A DNA stretch of 64,000 nucleotides from positions 267,980 to 331,979 of the forward strand of contig CM030932.1 in assembly GCA_018136815.1 (NCBI GenBank), given 5' to 3'. Made by a program: the position numbers and the translations under genes. The notes below the pieces were generated by a model, which ran no database searches, had not been told where the DNA came from, and saw nothing but the letters and a program-made list of their open reading frames with translations. This document shows positions 63,838 to 64,000 of this stretch, piece by piece; position 1 is the stretch's first letter, and the number at the start of each line of letters is the position of its first letter. Source of the stretch: Isochrysis galbana (Eukaryota; Haptophyta; Isochrysidales; Isochrysidaceae).

Positions 63838-64000
63838 CGCCGGGGCGAAGATAGTCGGTGTGGTCGGCGGTTTGTCTCATCAATCGCGACCAAGTTCCTC
63901 GCATGCGTCGGGGGAGGCTCTGGATTTGCGTGTCCATCAAAACGTGTAGTGTCGCTCCTTCGCAGCAGGGGCTGTTCGCGCGCAGCCTTTTTACAAACAA
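63838..64000. other. RRP9 3' flank
   Basis: From the RRP9 stop to the window edge; no further gene recognisable. Confidence 0.5.

Overview
Nuclear DNA of a eukaryotic microalga, most like a haptophyte or another alga with a red-derived plastid. The evidence is GC-rich coding DNA, genes split by short introns (GT-AG plus at least two probable GC-AG), plastid-type FabZ and a lumenal protein with bipartite N-terminal leaders, TTAGGG-like interstitial repeats, huge GA/CT tracts, and dispersed DNA transposons and LINE-type retroelements. The lineage is an inference; no marker gene fixes it. Three 100-base N runs are assembly gaps.

Layout: 1-1592 (-) NOC2 N-terminus; 1.8-4.8 kb, an autonomous hAT transposon inserted in a second hAT-type element, each with its own 8-bp target duplication; 5.1-8.4 kb, retroelement debris ending in a LINE ORF C-terminus; 9.8-11.4 kb (+) CDC37; 13.3-14.7 kb (-) plastid FabZ; 14.9-20.7 kb, repeats, a head-to-head pair of LINE 3' ends, unrecognised ORFs and a telomere-like patch; 22.3-26.9 kb (+) ATG11/FIP200; 27-34.9 kb, repeats only; 35-36.5 kb (-) a fucosyltransferase-like protein; 37.9-38.6 kb (+) a putative thylakoid-lumen protein; 39.3 kb a chromodomain ORF; 40.2-41.0 kb (-) p23/SBA1; 41.8-45.2 kb (+) a GH2 beta-glucuronidase; 46-49 kb, LINE 5' parts including an endonuclease domain; 49.6-50.4 kb (-) an EF-hand protein; 51.2-54.4 kb (+) a large polytopic membrane protein; 54.8-57.1 kb, repeats and a dead hAT; 58.1-60.6 kb (-) RPAP3; 61.6-61.9 kb, a hAT MITE inserted in an older repeat; 62.3-63.8 kb (+) RRP9/U3-55K.

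Functional themes: three HSP90 co-chaperones (CDC37, p23, RPAP3) lie within 51 kb. RPAP3, the R2TP subunit that helps assemble box C/D snoRNPs, is divergent from the U3 snoRNP protein RRP9, and another nucleolar ribosome-biogenesis factor (NOC2) lies at the left edge. Exon structures were built by eye from reading-frame continuity, splice dinucleotides and remembered family conservation; phases were checked by counting.
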